From: Anas platyrhynchos
Taxonomy: Eukaryota; Chordata; Aves; Anseriformes; Anatidae
DNA length: 64,000 nucleotides
Reading direction: 5' to 3'
Assembly (NCBI RefSeq): GCF_047663525.1
Contig: NC_092592.1
Coordinates: 21,752,501 to 21,816,500 of the forward strand
Each line of letters begins with the position of its first letter. Position 1 is the first letter of the stretch. This document shows, in pieces, positions 1-13,000 of this stretch. A program made the position numbers and the translations under genes. Below the pieces are notes generated by a model. It had not been told where the DNA came from, did not search any database, and was given only the letters and a program-made list of their open reading frames with translations.

Positions 1-3000
1 CAAAAGCTTGTAGAGACCATAGAGACCAAAAAAACACTACAGAGACCACAGAGACCAAAAAAAGGCCATAGAGACCAAAAGCCTGTACAGACTGCAGAGA
101 CTCTAGTCTCTCACAGAGACTAGAGACACCAAGAGACCACAGAGACTATAGAGACTATGGAGACCATGGAGACCATAAAAATACCATAGAGATCACAGAG
201 TAGAAAGACCACAGAGACCATAGAGGCCAAAAAAGACCATAGAGACCAAAAGGAGACCAAAAGCCTGTACAGACTGTAGAGACCATAGAGACCAAAAGCC
301 TGTAGAGACCATAGAGACCAAAAAAACACTATAGAGACCATAGAGACCAAAAAGAGACTACAGAGACCACAGAGACCAAAAAAAGGCCATAGAGACCAAA
401 AGCCTGTACAGACTGTAGAGACCATAGAGACTATAGACACCAAGAGACCACAGAGACTATGGACACTATAGGGACTATAGAGACCATAAAAATACCATAG
501 AGATCACAGAGTAGAAAGACCACAGAGACCATAGAGGCCAAAAAAGACCATAGAGACCAAAAGGAGACCAAAAGCCTGTACAGACTGTAGAGACCATAGA
601 GACCAAAAGCGTGTAGAGACCATAGAGACCAAAAGCGTGTAGAGACCATAGAGACCAAAAGCCTGTAGAGACCATAGAGACCAAAAAACCACTATAGAGA
701 CCAAAAGGAGACCGAAAAGAGACTACAGAGACCACAGACACCAAAAAAAGGACATAGAGACCAAAAGCCTGTACAGAATGCAGAGACTATAGAGACCAAA
801 GACCACAGAGACTATAGAGACCAAGAGACCACAGAGACTATAGAGACTATGGAGACCATGGAGACCATAAAAATACCATAGAGATCACAGAGTAGAAAGA
901 CCATAGAGACTATAGAGGCCAAAAAAGACCACAGAGACCAAAAGGAGACCAAAAGCCTGTACAGACTGTACAGACCATAGATACCAAAGACCACAGAGAC
1001 TATAGACACCAAGAGACCACAGAGACTATAGAGACTATGGAGACCACGAAGACCATAAAAATACCATAGAGATCACAGAGTAGAAAGACCACAGAGACCA
1101 TAGAGGCCATAGAGGCCAAAAAAGACCATAGCGACCAAAAGGAGACCAAAAGCCTGTACAGACTGTAGAGACCATAGAGACCAAAAGCCTGCAGAGACCA
1201 TAGAGACCAAAAGCCTGCAGAGACCATAGAGACCAAAAGCCTGCAGAGACCACAGAGACCAAAAAATCACTATAGAGACCATAGAGACCAAAAAGAGACT
1301 ACAGAGACCACAGAGACCAAAAAAAGGCCATAGAGACCAAAAGAGTGTACAGACTGCAGAGACCATAGAGACTATAGACACCAAGAGACCACAGAGACTA
1401 TAGAGACCATAAAAATAACATAGAGATCACAGAGTAGAAAGACCACAGAAACCATAGAGGCCAAAAAAGACCGTAGAGACCAAAAGGAGACCAAAAGCCT
1501 GTACAGACTGTAGAGACCATAGAGACCAAAAGCCTGCAGAGACCATAGAGACCAAAAGCCTGCAGAGACCATAGAGACCAAAAGAACACTATAGAGACCA
1601 TAGAGACCAAAAAGAGACTACAGAGACCACAGAGACCAAAAAAAGGCCATAGAGACCAAAAGCCTGTACAGACTGTAGAGACCAAAGACCACAGAGACTA
1701 TAGACACCAAGAGACTACAGAGACTATAGACACTATGGAGACTATGGAGACCATGGAGACCATAAAAATACGATAGAGATCACAGAGTAGAAAGACCACA
1801 GAGACCATAGAGGCCATAGAGGCCAAAAAAGACCATAGCGACCAAAAGGAGACCAAAAGCCTGTACAGACTGTAGAAAACATAGAGACCAAAAGCCTGTA
1901 GAGACTATAGAGACCAAAAGCCTGCAGAGACCATTGAGACCAAAAGCTTGTAGAGACCATAGAGACAAAAAAAACACTATAGAGACCATAGAGACCAAAA
2001 AGAGACTACAGAGACCAGAGACCAAAAAAAGGCTATAGAGACCAAAATCCTGTACAGAATGTAGAGACCATAGAGACCAAAAGCCTGCAGAGACCATAGA
2101 AACCAAAAGCCTGCAGAGACCATTGAGACCAAAAGCCTGCAGAGACCATTGAGACCAAAAGCCTGCAGAGACCATTGAGACCAAAAGCTTGTAGAGACCA
2201 TAGAGACCAAAAAAACACTACAGAGACCACAGAGACCAAAAAAAGGCCATAGAGACCAAAAGCCTGTACAGACTGTAGAGACCATAGAGACCAAAGACCA
2301 CAGAGACTATAGACACCAAGAGACCACAGAGACTATAGACACTATGGAGACTATGGAGACCATGGAGACCATAAAAATACGATAGAGATCACAGAGTAGA
2401 AAGACCACAGAGACCATAGAGGCCAAAAAAGACCATAGAGACCAAAAGGAGACCAAAAGCCTGTACAGACTGTAGAGACCATAGAGACCAAAGACCACAG
2501 AGACTATAGAAACCAAGAGACCACAGAGACTATAGAGACTATGGAGACCATAAAAATACCATAGAGATCACAGAATAGAAAGACCATAGAGACCATAGAG
2601 GCCAAAAAAGACCATAGAGACCAAAAGGAGACCAAAAGCCTGTACAGACTGTAGAGACCATAGAGACCAAAGACCACAGAGACTATAGACACCAACAGAC
2701 CACAGAGACTATAGAGACTATAGAGACTATGGAGAGCATGGAGACCATAAAAATACCATAGAGATCACAGAGTAGAAAGACCACAGAAGCCATAGAGGCC
2801 AAAAAAGACCATAGAGACCAAAAGGAGACCAAAAGCCTGTACAGACTGTAGAGACCATAGAGACCGAAAGCCTCTAGAGACCACAGAGACCAAAAGCCTG
2901 CAGAGACCACAGAGACCAAAAAACCACTATAGAGACCATAGAGACCAAAAAGAGACTACAGAGACCACAGAGACCAAAAAAAGGCCATAGAGACCAAAAG

Positions 3001-5586
3001 CCTGTACAGACTGTAGAGACCATAGAGACCGAAAGCCTCTAGAGACCACAGAGACCAAAAGCCTGCAGAGACCACTGAGACCAAAAAACCACTATAGAGA
3101 CCATAGAGACCAAAAAGAGACTACAGACACCACAGAGACCAAAAAAAGGCCATAGAGACGAAAAGAGTGTACAGACTGCAGAGACCATAGAGACTATACA
3201 CACCAAGAGACCACAGAGACTATAGAGACTATAGAGACTATGGAGACCATGGAGACCATAAAAATACCATAGAGATCACAGAGTAGAAAGACCGCAGAGA
3301 CCATAGAGGCCAAAAAAGACCATAGAGACCAAAAGGAGACCAAAAGCCTGTACAGACTGTAGAGACCATAGAGACCAAAGACCACAGAGACTATAGACAC
3401 CAAGAGACCACAGAGACTATAGAGACTATAGAGAATATGGAGACCATGGAGACCATAAAAATACCATAGAGATCACAGAGTAGAAAGACCGCAGAGACCA
3501 TAGAGGCCAAAAAAGACCATAGAGACCAAAAGGAGACCAAAAGCCTGTACAGACTGTTGAGACCATAGAGACCAAAGACAACAGAGACTATAGACACCAA
3601 AAGCCTGCAGAGACCATTGAGACCAAAAGATTGTAGAGACCACAGAGACCAAAAAAAGGCCATAGAGACCAAAAGAGTGTACAGACTGCAGAGACCATAG
3701 AGACCAAAGACCACAGAGACTATAGACACCAAGAGACCACAGAGACTATAGAGACTATAGAGACTATGGAGACCATAAAAATACCATAGAGATCACAGAG
3801 TAGAAAGACCACAGAGACCATAGAGGCCAAAAAAGACCATAGAGACCAAAAAGAGACCAAAAGCCTGTACAGACTGTAGAGACCATAGAGACCAAAGACC
3901 ACAGAGACTATAGACACCAAGAGACCACAGAGACTATAGAGACTATGGAGACCATGGAGACCATAAAAATACCATAGAGATCACAGAGTAGAAAGACCAC
4001 AGAGACCATAAAGGCCATAGAGGCCAAAAAACACCATAGAGACCAAAAGGAGACCAAAAGCCTGTACAGACTGTAGACCATAGAGACCAAAAGCCTGTAG
4101 AGACCATAGAAACCAAAAGCCTGCAGAGACCATTGAGACCAAAAGCTTGTAGAGACCATAGAGACCAATAAAACACTATAGAGACCATAGAGACCAAGAA
4201 GAGACTACAGAGACCACAGAGACCAAAAAAAGGCCATAGAGACCAAAAGCTTTACAGACCGCAGAGACTATAGAGACCAAAGACCACAGAGACTATAGAC
4301 ACCAAGAGACCACAGAGACTATAGAGACTATAGAGACTATGGAGACCATAAAAATACCATAGAGATCACAGAGTAGAAAGACCACAGAAACCATAGAGGC
4401 CAAAAAAGACCATAGAGACCAAAAGGAGACCAAAAGCCTGTACAGACTGTAGAGAACATAGAGACCAAAAGCCTGCAGAGACCATAGAGACCAAAAGCCT
4501 GCAGAGACCATAGAGACCAAAAGCCTGCAGAGACCATTGAGACCAAAAGCTTGTAGAGACCATAGAGACCAAAAAAACACTATAGAGACCATAGAGACCA
4601 AAAAGAGACTACAGAGACCAGAGACCAAAAAAAGGCTATAGAGACCAAAAGCCTGTACAGACTGTAGAGACCATAGAGACCAAAAGCCTGCAGAGACCAT
4701 AGAGACCAAAAGCCTGCAGAGACCATTGAGACCAAAAGCTTGTAGAGACCATAGAGACCAAAAAAACACTACAGAGACCACAGAGACCAAAAAAAGGCCA
4801 TAGAGACCAAAAGCCTGTACAGACTGTAGAGACCAAAGACCACAGAGACTATAGACACCAAGAGACCACAGAGACTATAGACACTATGGAGACTATGGAG
4901 ACCATGGAGACCATAAAAATACCATAGAGATCACATAATAGAAAGACCACAAAGACCATAGAGGCCATAGAGGCCAAAAAAGACCATAGAGACCAAAAGG
5001 AGACCAAAAGCCTGTACAGACTGTAGAGACCATAGAGACCAAAAGCCTGTAGACACCATAGAGACCAAAAAACAACTATAGAGACCACAGAGACCAAAAA
5101 GAGACTACAGAGACCACAGAGACCAAAAGCCTGTACAGAATGCAGAGATCATAGAGACCAAAGACCACAGAGACTATAGACACCAAGAGACCACAGAGAC
5201 TATAGACACTATGGAGACTATGGAGACCATGGAGACCATAAAAATACCATAGAGATCACAGAGTAGAAAGACCACAGAGACCATAGAGGCCAAAAAAGAC
5301 CATAGAGACCAAAAGGAGACCAAAAGCCTGTACAGACTGTAGAGACCATAGAGACCAAAGACCACAGAGACTATAGAAACCAAGAGACCACAGAGACTAT
5401 AGAGACTATAGAGACTATGGAGACCATCAAAATACCATAGAGATCACAGAGTAGAAAGACCATAGAGGCCAAAAAAGACCATAGAGGCCAAAAGGAGACC
5501 AAAAGCCTGTACAGACTGTAGAGACCATAGAGACCAAAAGCCTGTAGAGACCATAGAGACCAAAAAACCACTATAGAGACCATAGA

Positions 5587-6470
5587 GATCAAAAAGCACT
5601 ATGGAGACCATAGAGACCAAAAAGAGACTACAGAGACCACAGAGACCAAAAAAAGGCCATAGAGACTAAAAGCCTGTACAGAATGCAGAGACTATAGAGA
5701 CCAAAGACCACAGAGACTAGAGACACCAAGAGACCACAGAGACTATAGAGACTATAGAGACTATGGAGAGCATAAAAATACCATAGAGATCGTAGAATAG
5801 AAAGACCACAGAGACCATGGAGGCCAAAAAAGACCATAGAGACCAAAAGGAGACCAAAAGCCTGTACAGACTGTAGAGACCATAGAGACCAAAGACCACA
5901 GAGACTAGAGACACCAAGAGACCACAGAGACTATAGAGACTATAGAGACTATAGAGACTATAGAGACTATAGAGACTATAGAGACTATAGAGACTATAGA
6001 GACTATAGAGACCATAAAAATACCATAGAGATCGTAGAGTAGAAAGACCATAGAGACCATAGAGGCCAAAAAGACCATAGAGACCAAAAGGAGACGAAAA
6101 GCCTGTACAGACTGTAGAGACCATAGAGACCAAAGACCACAGAGACTAGAGACACCAAGAGACCACAGAGACTATAGAGACTATGGAGAACATGGAGACC
6201 ATAAAAATACCATAGAGATCACAGAGTAGAAAGACCACAGAGACCATAGAGGCCAAAAAAAACCATAGAGACCAAAAGGAGACCAAAAGCCTGTACAGAC
6301 TGTAGAGACCATAGAGACCAAAAGCCTGTAGAGACCATACAGACCAAAAAAACACTATAGAGACCAAAGAGACCAAAAAGAGACTACAGAGACCACAGAG
6401 ACGAAAAAAAGGCCATAGAGACCAAAAGAGTGTACAGACTGCAGAGACTATAGAGACCAAAGACCACAGA
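5587..6470. repeat. Higher-order block A of the array, duplicated at 8346-9192
   Basis: This block shares rare variants with 8346-9192. They include a GCACTATGGAGACC start, GAGACTAAAAGCC, GGAGAGCATAAAAATACC, the GATCGTAGAATAG and GATCGTAGAGTAG forms of the marker, GAGAACATGGAGACC, and GAGACGAAAAAAAGGCC near the right end. The order is the same in both copies, with an offset of about 2759 bp at the left and about 2722 bp at the right. The difference comes largely from a run of about nine pure GAGACTATA units near 5930-6010, which is shorter in the other copy and partly replaced by GAGACCACA units. Confidence 0.8.
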
Positions 6471-8345
6471 GAATAGAGACACCAAGAGACCACAGAGACT
6501 ATAGAGACTATGGAGACCATGGAGACCATAAAAATACCATAGAGATCACAGAGTAGAAAGACCACAGAGACCAAAGAGGCCATAGAGGCCAAAAAAGACC
6601 ATAGAGACCAAAAGGAGACCAAAAGCCTGTACAGACTGTAGAGACCATAGAGACCAAAAGCCTGTAGAGACCATACAGACCAAAAAACCACTATAGAGAC
6701 TAAAGTACCAAAAAGAGACTACAAAGACCACAGAGACCAAAAAAAGGCCATAGAGACCAAAAGCCTGTACAGACTGCAGAGACTATAGAGACCAAAGACA
6801 CCAAGAGACCACAGAGACTATAGAGACTATGGAGACCATGGAGACCATAAAAATACCATAGAGATCTCAGAGTAGAAAGACCACAGAGACCATAGAGACC
6901 ATAGAGGCCAAAAAAGACCATAGAGACCAAAAGGAGACCAAAAGCCTGTACAGACTGTAGAGACCATAGAGACCAAAAAAACACTACAGAGACCATAGAG
7001 ACCAAAAAGAGACTACAGAGACCACAGAGACCAAAAAAAGGCCATAGAGACCAAAAGCCTGTACAGACTGCAGAGACTATAGAGACCAAAGACCACAGAG
7101 ACTATAGACACCAAGAGACAACAGAGACCACAGAGACTATAGAGACTATAGAGACTATAGAGACTATAGAGACTACAGAGACTACAGAGACCATAAAAAT
7201 ACCATAGAGATCACAGAGTAGAAAGACCACAGAGACCATAGAGGCCAAAAAAAGACCATAGAGACCAAAAGGAGACCAAAAGCCTGTACAGACTGTAGAG
7301 ACCATAGAGACCAAAAAGAGACTACAGAGACCACAGAGACCAAAAAAAGGCCATAGAGACCAAAAGCCTGTACAGACTGTACAGACCATAGAGACCAAAG
7401 ACCACAGAGACTATAGACACCAAGAGACCACAGAGACTATAGACACTATGGAGACTATGGAGACCATAAAAATACGATAGAGATCACAGAGTAGAAAGAC
7501 CACAGAGACCATAGAGGCCACAGAGGCCAAAAAAGACCATAGCGACCAAAAGGAGACCAAAAGCCTGTACAGACTGTAGAGAACATAGAGACCAAAAGCC
7601 TGTAGAGACCATAGAGACCAAAAGCCTGCAGAGACCATTGAGACCAAAAGCTTGTAGAGACCATAGAGACCAAAAAAACACTATAGAGACCATAGAGAGC
7701 AAAAAAAGGCCATAGAGACCAAAAGCCTGTACAGACTGTAGAGACGATAGAGACCAAAAGCCTGCAGAGACCATAGAAACCAAAAGCCTGCAGAGACCAT
7801 TGAGACCAAAAGCCTGCAGAGACCATTGAGACCAAAAGCCTGCAGAGACCATAGAGACCAAAAAAACACTACAGAGACCACAGAGACCAAAAAAAGGCCA
7901 TAGAGACCAAAAGCCTGTACAGACTGTAGAGACCATAGAGACCAAAAGCCTGCAGAGACCATAGAAACCAAAAGCCTGCAGAGACCATTGAGACCAAAAG
8001 CCTGCAGAGACCATTGAGACCAAAAAAACACTACAGAGACCACAGAGACCAAAAAAAGGCCATAGAGACCAAAAGCCTGTACAGACTGTAGAGACCATAG
8101 AGACCAAAGACCACAGAGACTATAGACACCAAGAGACCACAGAGACTATAGACACTATGGAGACTATGGAGACCATAAAAATACCATAGAGATCACAGAG
8201 TAGAAAGACCACAGAGGCCATAGAGGCCAAAAAAGACCATAGAGACCAAAAGGAGACCAAAAGCCTGTACAGACTGTAGAGACCATAGAGACCAAAAGCC
8301 TGTAGAGACCATAGAGACCAAAAAACAACTATAGGGACCATAGAG

Positions 8346-9192
8346 ATCAAAAAGCACTATGGAGACCATAGAGACCAAAAAGAGACTACAGAGACCACAG
8401 AGACCAAAAAAAGGCCATAGAGACTAAAAGCCTGTACAGAATGCAGAGACTATAGAGACCAAAGACCACAGAGACTAGAGACACCAAGAGACCACAGAGA
8501 CTATAGAGACTATAGAGACTATGGAGAGCATAAAAATACCATAGAGATCGTAGAATAGAAAGACCACAGAGACCATGGAGGCCAAAAAAGACCATAGAGA
8601 CCAAAAGGAGACCAAAAGCCTGTACAGACTGTAGAGACCATAGAGACCAAAGACCACAGAGACTAGAGACACCAAGAGACCACAGAGACCACAGAGACCA
8701 CAGAGACTATAGAGACTATAGAGACTATAGAGACCATAAAAATACCATAGAGATCGTAGAGTAGAAAGACCATAGAGACCATAGAGGCCAAAAAGACCAT
8801 AGAGACCAAAAGGAGACCAAAAGCCTGTACAGACTGTAGAGACCATAGAGACCAAAGACCACAGAGACTATAGACACCAAGAGACCACAGAGACTATAGA
8901 GACTATGGAGAACATGGAGACCATAAAAATACCATAGAGATCACAGAGTAGAAAGACCACAGAGACCATAGAGGCCAAAAAAGACCATAGAGACCAAAAG
9001 GAGACCAAAAGCCTGTACAGACTGTAGAGACCATAGAGACCAAAAGCCTGTAGAGACCATACAGACCAAAAAAACACTATAGAGACCACAGAGACCAAAA
9101 AGAGACTACAGAGACCACAGAGACGAAAAAAAGGCCATAGAGACCAAAAGAGTGTACAGACTGCAGAGACTATAGAGACCAAAGACCACAGA
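8346..9192. repeat. Higher-order block B of the array, duplicate of 5587-6470
   Basis: This is the second copy of the block described at 5587-6470, with the same rare variants in the same order. The stretch homologous to the long GAGACTATA run reads as three GAGACCACA units followed by three GAGACTATA units. The block ends where the array becomes irregular towards its right boundary. Confidence 0.8.
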
Positions 9193-9712
9193 GACTACAT
9201 AGACCAAAAGACTATAGAGACTACAGAGAATAAAAAACTGTAGAGACTATAGAGACCACAGAGACCAAAAAATATCATAGAGATCAGAGGCTAAAAGGAG
9301 ACCATAGAGGCCAAAAGGAGACCATAGAGGCCATATACACCACATAGAGACCAAAAAAAGACTAGAGAGACCACAGAGACCGAAAAAAGGCCACAGAGAC
9401 CATAAGACTGTACAGACTACAGAGACCATAGAGACCAAGAGAGTATAGAGACTACACAGTCCAAAAGACTATAGAGACTACAGAGACCAAAAAACTGTAG
9501 AGACTCTAAGGACCACAGAGACCAAAAGACTATAGAGAGTATAGAGATCAAAAGACTATAGAGACCAGAGAGACTATCAATACCAAGAGACCAAAAGACT
9601 ATTGAGACCAAGAGACCACAGCGACCATAGAAAGTATAGAGATCAAAAGACCATAGAGACTATAGAGACCAAAAAAAGACTGCACAGAGACCGCACAAAG
9701 ACTGCACAAAGC

Positions 9713-10067
9713 ACATGTGGTCAAACATGCAGTTTTACATACCAGTGGAGAATCAGATTAGAGAGAAAACCTGTACTATAATATATGCACCTGGGGAGTG
9801 ACCCTTCTCACCTGAAAGCAGTAAGTTTACCACTATAACTCTCAGTAGATTTGTGTTCATTCCTATAAGTAATGACCAAAATGTTTCTCAGAGCACAAAA
9901 CCTTTATAATAGTGTCTTTAATTCCTCCTGTCAGGCTTTCACCCAATACATGCTCAAAAATAGATCTGTGTAATTTCAAATATTGTTACACAAAGTTTCC
10001 TGTCCAACACTCTCAGGAGTATCCCACTGTTTCACAATCATGTATCAAAACTTAAGAGTTAACTTAC
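9713..10067. other. Unique intronic sequence between the tandem array and WASHC2 exon 9
   Basis: This is ordinary AT-rich intronic sequence forming the first 355 bp of WASHC2 intron 9 in the direction of transcription, ahead of the array. The intron donor (GTAAGT on the minus strand) is at its right edge. I see no other element in it. Confidence 0.7.
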
Positions 10068-13000
10068 ACGAACGGTCTTCATCCTCTTTGACCAGTACTT
10101 CTCCTTTGATTCGGGCTGCAAGCTCATCGGCAAATGATGTTGGTCTTTTCTTTTTCTGAGGAGTATGGAAAATAACAGCATATTCCTTATATGCAGTCCC
10201 ATTACCAGTTTGATGCAATTGCAATTGTAAGTATTGTATTCTACAGCCTCAATTGTACAATTTCCTATCCACAATTTGATTGAAGCACTCACAAGAGGCA
10301 ATGCAGCTTTCTATTAAGAAAGCAATTAGGAGATTATGTGTGAATCAAGGAAAAGCCATTTCTAGTCCTTTATGATAATAGTTTTTAATATCACCTCATT
10401 TTGGGAACATGACCAGCAAGAAGCATTTGCCACACACAAATGCAACAATTTCTTAATGACATTTAGAGACAGCTTTGATGCCAATTTAGGGTTCAAGAAG
10501 CAAAACTGGAACAATCACGTTGAAAGACCATACAGGATTCTTACAGGCCCTCTCTATAGGATCCCATCTCATGTAACCACAAGTTACTGTTATAATCACA
10601 CCTTTCAGATTTTTCATGATAGAAGTAAAAAAATCTATTCCCACAAAGAGGCAACATTTACTTACAGTCCTCGTGCTTACCTCTGTGTCTCCATCCTCAT
10701 CTTCCTCTTTTTCAGAGTCAAAGAGATCGCCACCATCATAATCATCTTCATCACTCATCTGTGCCGTCCTCTAAGAAAAAAAATAAATACGCTGTTGTGT
10801 TCTCCTGAAGTTGGCATACAAAAGCATAAACAAAAAAAAAATAATTAAAAATTCACCTGCTTCGATAAAATATTCAAAGCAAATTCACTGAAAGGATGGA
10901 AATATTCAGCCAGTTTGAGGTACCACGCAACTTTTTAGAGGTAAGAACAGAGTGCCTTTAGCTGTAAGTAACTTAATGTATTCTCTAGTACACTAGCTCT
11001 ATGGTGCATCACCAAACATTTCTCAATCAGGATCAACTGAGGACAATAAGGCTGTCCTCACAAGGAGCGTACTCCTACCATACACAAGCCTGAACTGCTT
11101 TGTCTGCCCAGTTTCCCTTAGTTTACTAACTGTTCTCCACCAAAGACCTAGTAATTACGCCTTATATGTGGAGCACTGAGATTAGCTAGTAAAAAATTTT
11201 GCCATTTTGAGCTATTCCAAAGGTAGATAGCAGTATCTTAAATATAGTACTAAGTTACTAAGTACTTAAAAATACATCAGGCATACAAAGTTACCCTATG
11301 AAGACCAATACAACTTCAGGTAACTAACATCTGAGTGCTTTTGTAACATTGCTTTAACAATTTTAAAAAAGGGTTAGTTTTTGAAACACTGTTCTTTTGG
11401 CCCTCATCTTCTCAGCAGGTGGGTCCCCAGTATAAGTCTCTTTTTCACTGATACGTTTAACGTGGATAAGATTCCTTCCCCTAGCACCAACAGTTGAAGT
11501 CAGGCTTTAATTTCTAAACCTAAACGTTTATTTTTCTCTTTTCATCTGTTACCCAAATAGTCACACTTTCCAAATGCTTCATACTATTCTTATCTTTCAT
11601 TTCACACCATACCCAGACTGCATTGTTCCTTACTACTTGCTTTGCAAGTTCAGAACTTTAATTAGACATAATAATTCCTCAGGAACCTAGTTTTCCTAGG
11701 GTTGATTCTTTCAACTCTCTTGGATCCAAAGTTATTGCTGAGGAAAACACACATCAGGCAATGCTATTGCACATACGCTTTTCATCTAATGATAGCTTGC
11801 AAGCATGTCTTTAACCCCAGTACAGGTTCAATTGCACAGTATAGTGCCACCTGGTCAGGACAACGTACCCATACAAAGTTATACAGACCAGGCTTAAACA
11901 AGCCTTTTAATAGTTAACTGTCTAGAGCTCTGATCTCCTCTTTATTACATTCTCAGTCTGTCTCAAGCAGTGAGTCTTTCAGGTGGTACCAAAGTGTATA
12001 ACCATACCGTCTTTTGGTCATCTTCACTAGGGTTTCCAAATTCATCATCTGATTCCTGGAACATAAGAGACCAAAGACAAGCATCACACATTGCTTCATT
12101 CAGTGGCTAAGGGATAGGGCTCAGAAACTTTGGACTTGCTTAGGTTTAGGAATTCACATCTCCTCACTGCAAACACATGATTGTTTGCCCACCACTGACC
12201 ATCTACATGAAAGGAGCTCAGTAAAGCCATCACTGAGTTAGCAAATAGAGCAAGCTCCATTTCAGTAACTCAAAAGGGATTAAATTTTAATTGAACAAAG
12301 ATACCAAAACCAAATTCCTGAGGAAAAAGGGAGTGCTTCTACAACACAGGCATAAACCAGAAACATTCCAGCTAAGGCATACAAAATATCAGAACTTGTT
12401 ATTCCAATGCAGTGGATTCATAAGGCAAAGCCTGGAGATGCATCACTGAAACCTGTTTAAATATATTCCTGTTAGTTTCCATTCCATTCTTTGTCACTGT
12501 AACTTACAACAAATTTGCCCTCCGTCAATTCAATTGTTCATTGCAAAAAGCTTCAAGCTGAAACTAAACTAGAATAAAAAATTTCAGTCTGAAATACTCT
12601 ACTATAACAGCAGTTAGAGACAACACCACTTTGCTGCTCTTCTGAAAGGCTGCAGAGGAAATTATTGTGTAAGAATAGTAACAGAAAAATACATTTACAA
12701 CTGACACAGGGAGCATACCTTGCAATACTGTCTTGATACCACACACAGAAAACCAAGGTAGGTAATGGCCTCGCAGGCAAACAAGGACTCATGAATATCT
12801 ATTCAAAGTAGCTAGTACTCTGTTGCTTACCTCTTCATCCTTTTCTTCGCTGTCAATCACACTTCCACGATCACTATCTACTGATCCTTCTATTTTAAAT
12901 GAAAACAGAGAAGTGAAGATCAGACGTGACATCTGCACACAGAGCTTGCTGGTCAGAAGGCATATCTACTGCAACTTTAAAGGCTTTGTGATGAGAACTA

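Larger units (their letters stand above)
1..9712. repeat. Large tandem-repeat array (9-bp unit GAGACCATA, irregular higher-order structure)
   Basis: The whole stretch is built from 9-bp variants of GAGACCATA (GAGACCAAA, GAGACCACA, GAGACTATA and similar), with interspersed 7-8 bp spacers such as AAGCCTGT and ACAGACTG. A longer unit recurs around the marker ATAGAGATCACAGAGTAGAA. I count about 28 copies of this marker, spaced irregularly from about 160 to 700 bp, so this is a variable higher-order array and not a clean fixed-length satellite. The array is cut by the left edge of the window. The right end (about 9190-9712) is more degenerate and fades into unique sequence, as expected at an array boundary. 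It lies in intron 9 of the minus-strand WASHC2 gene. Long open frames exist in all three minus frames because the 9-bp period keeps phase and the unit lacks minus-strand stops. Their translation (MVSMVS, GLYGLY, FWSLWSL) is a by-product of the repeat. Confidence 0.97.

Noticed and set aside
120-9611. Many minus-strand open frames of 60-207 codons as protein genes
   Set aside because: They are phase-preserving translations of the 9-bp repeat in all three frames, intronic to WASHC2, without distinct starts, codon bias or domains.
10372-10848. Plus-strand 158-codon frame
   Set aside because: Overlaps WASHC2 exon 8 in antisense, has no domain and no splice or promoter support.
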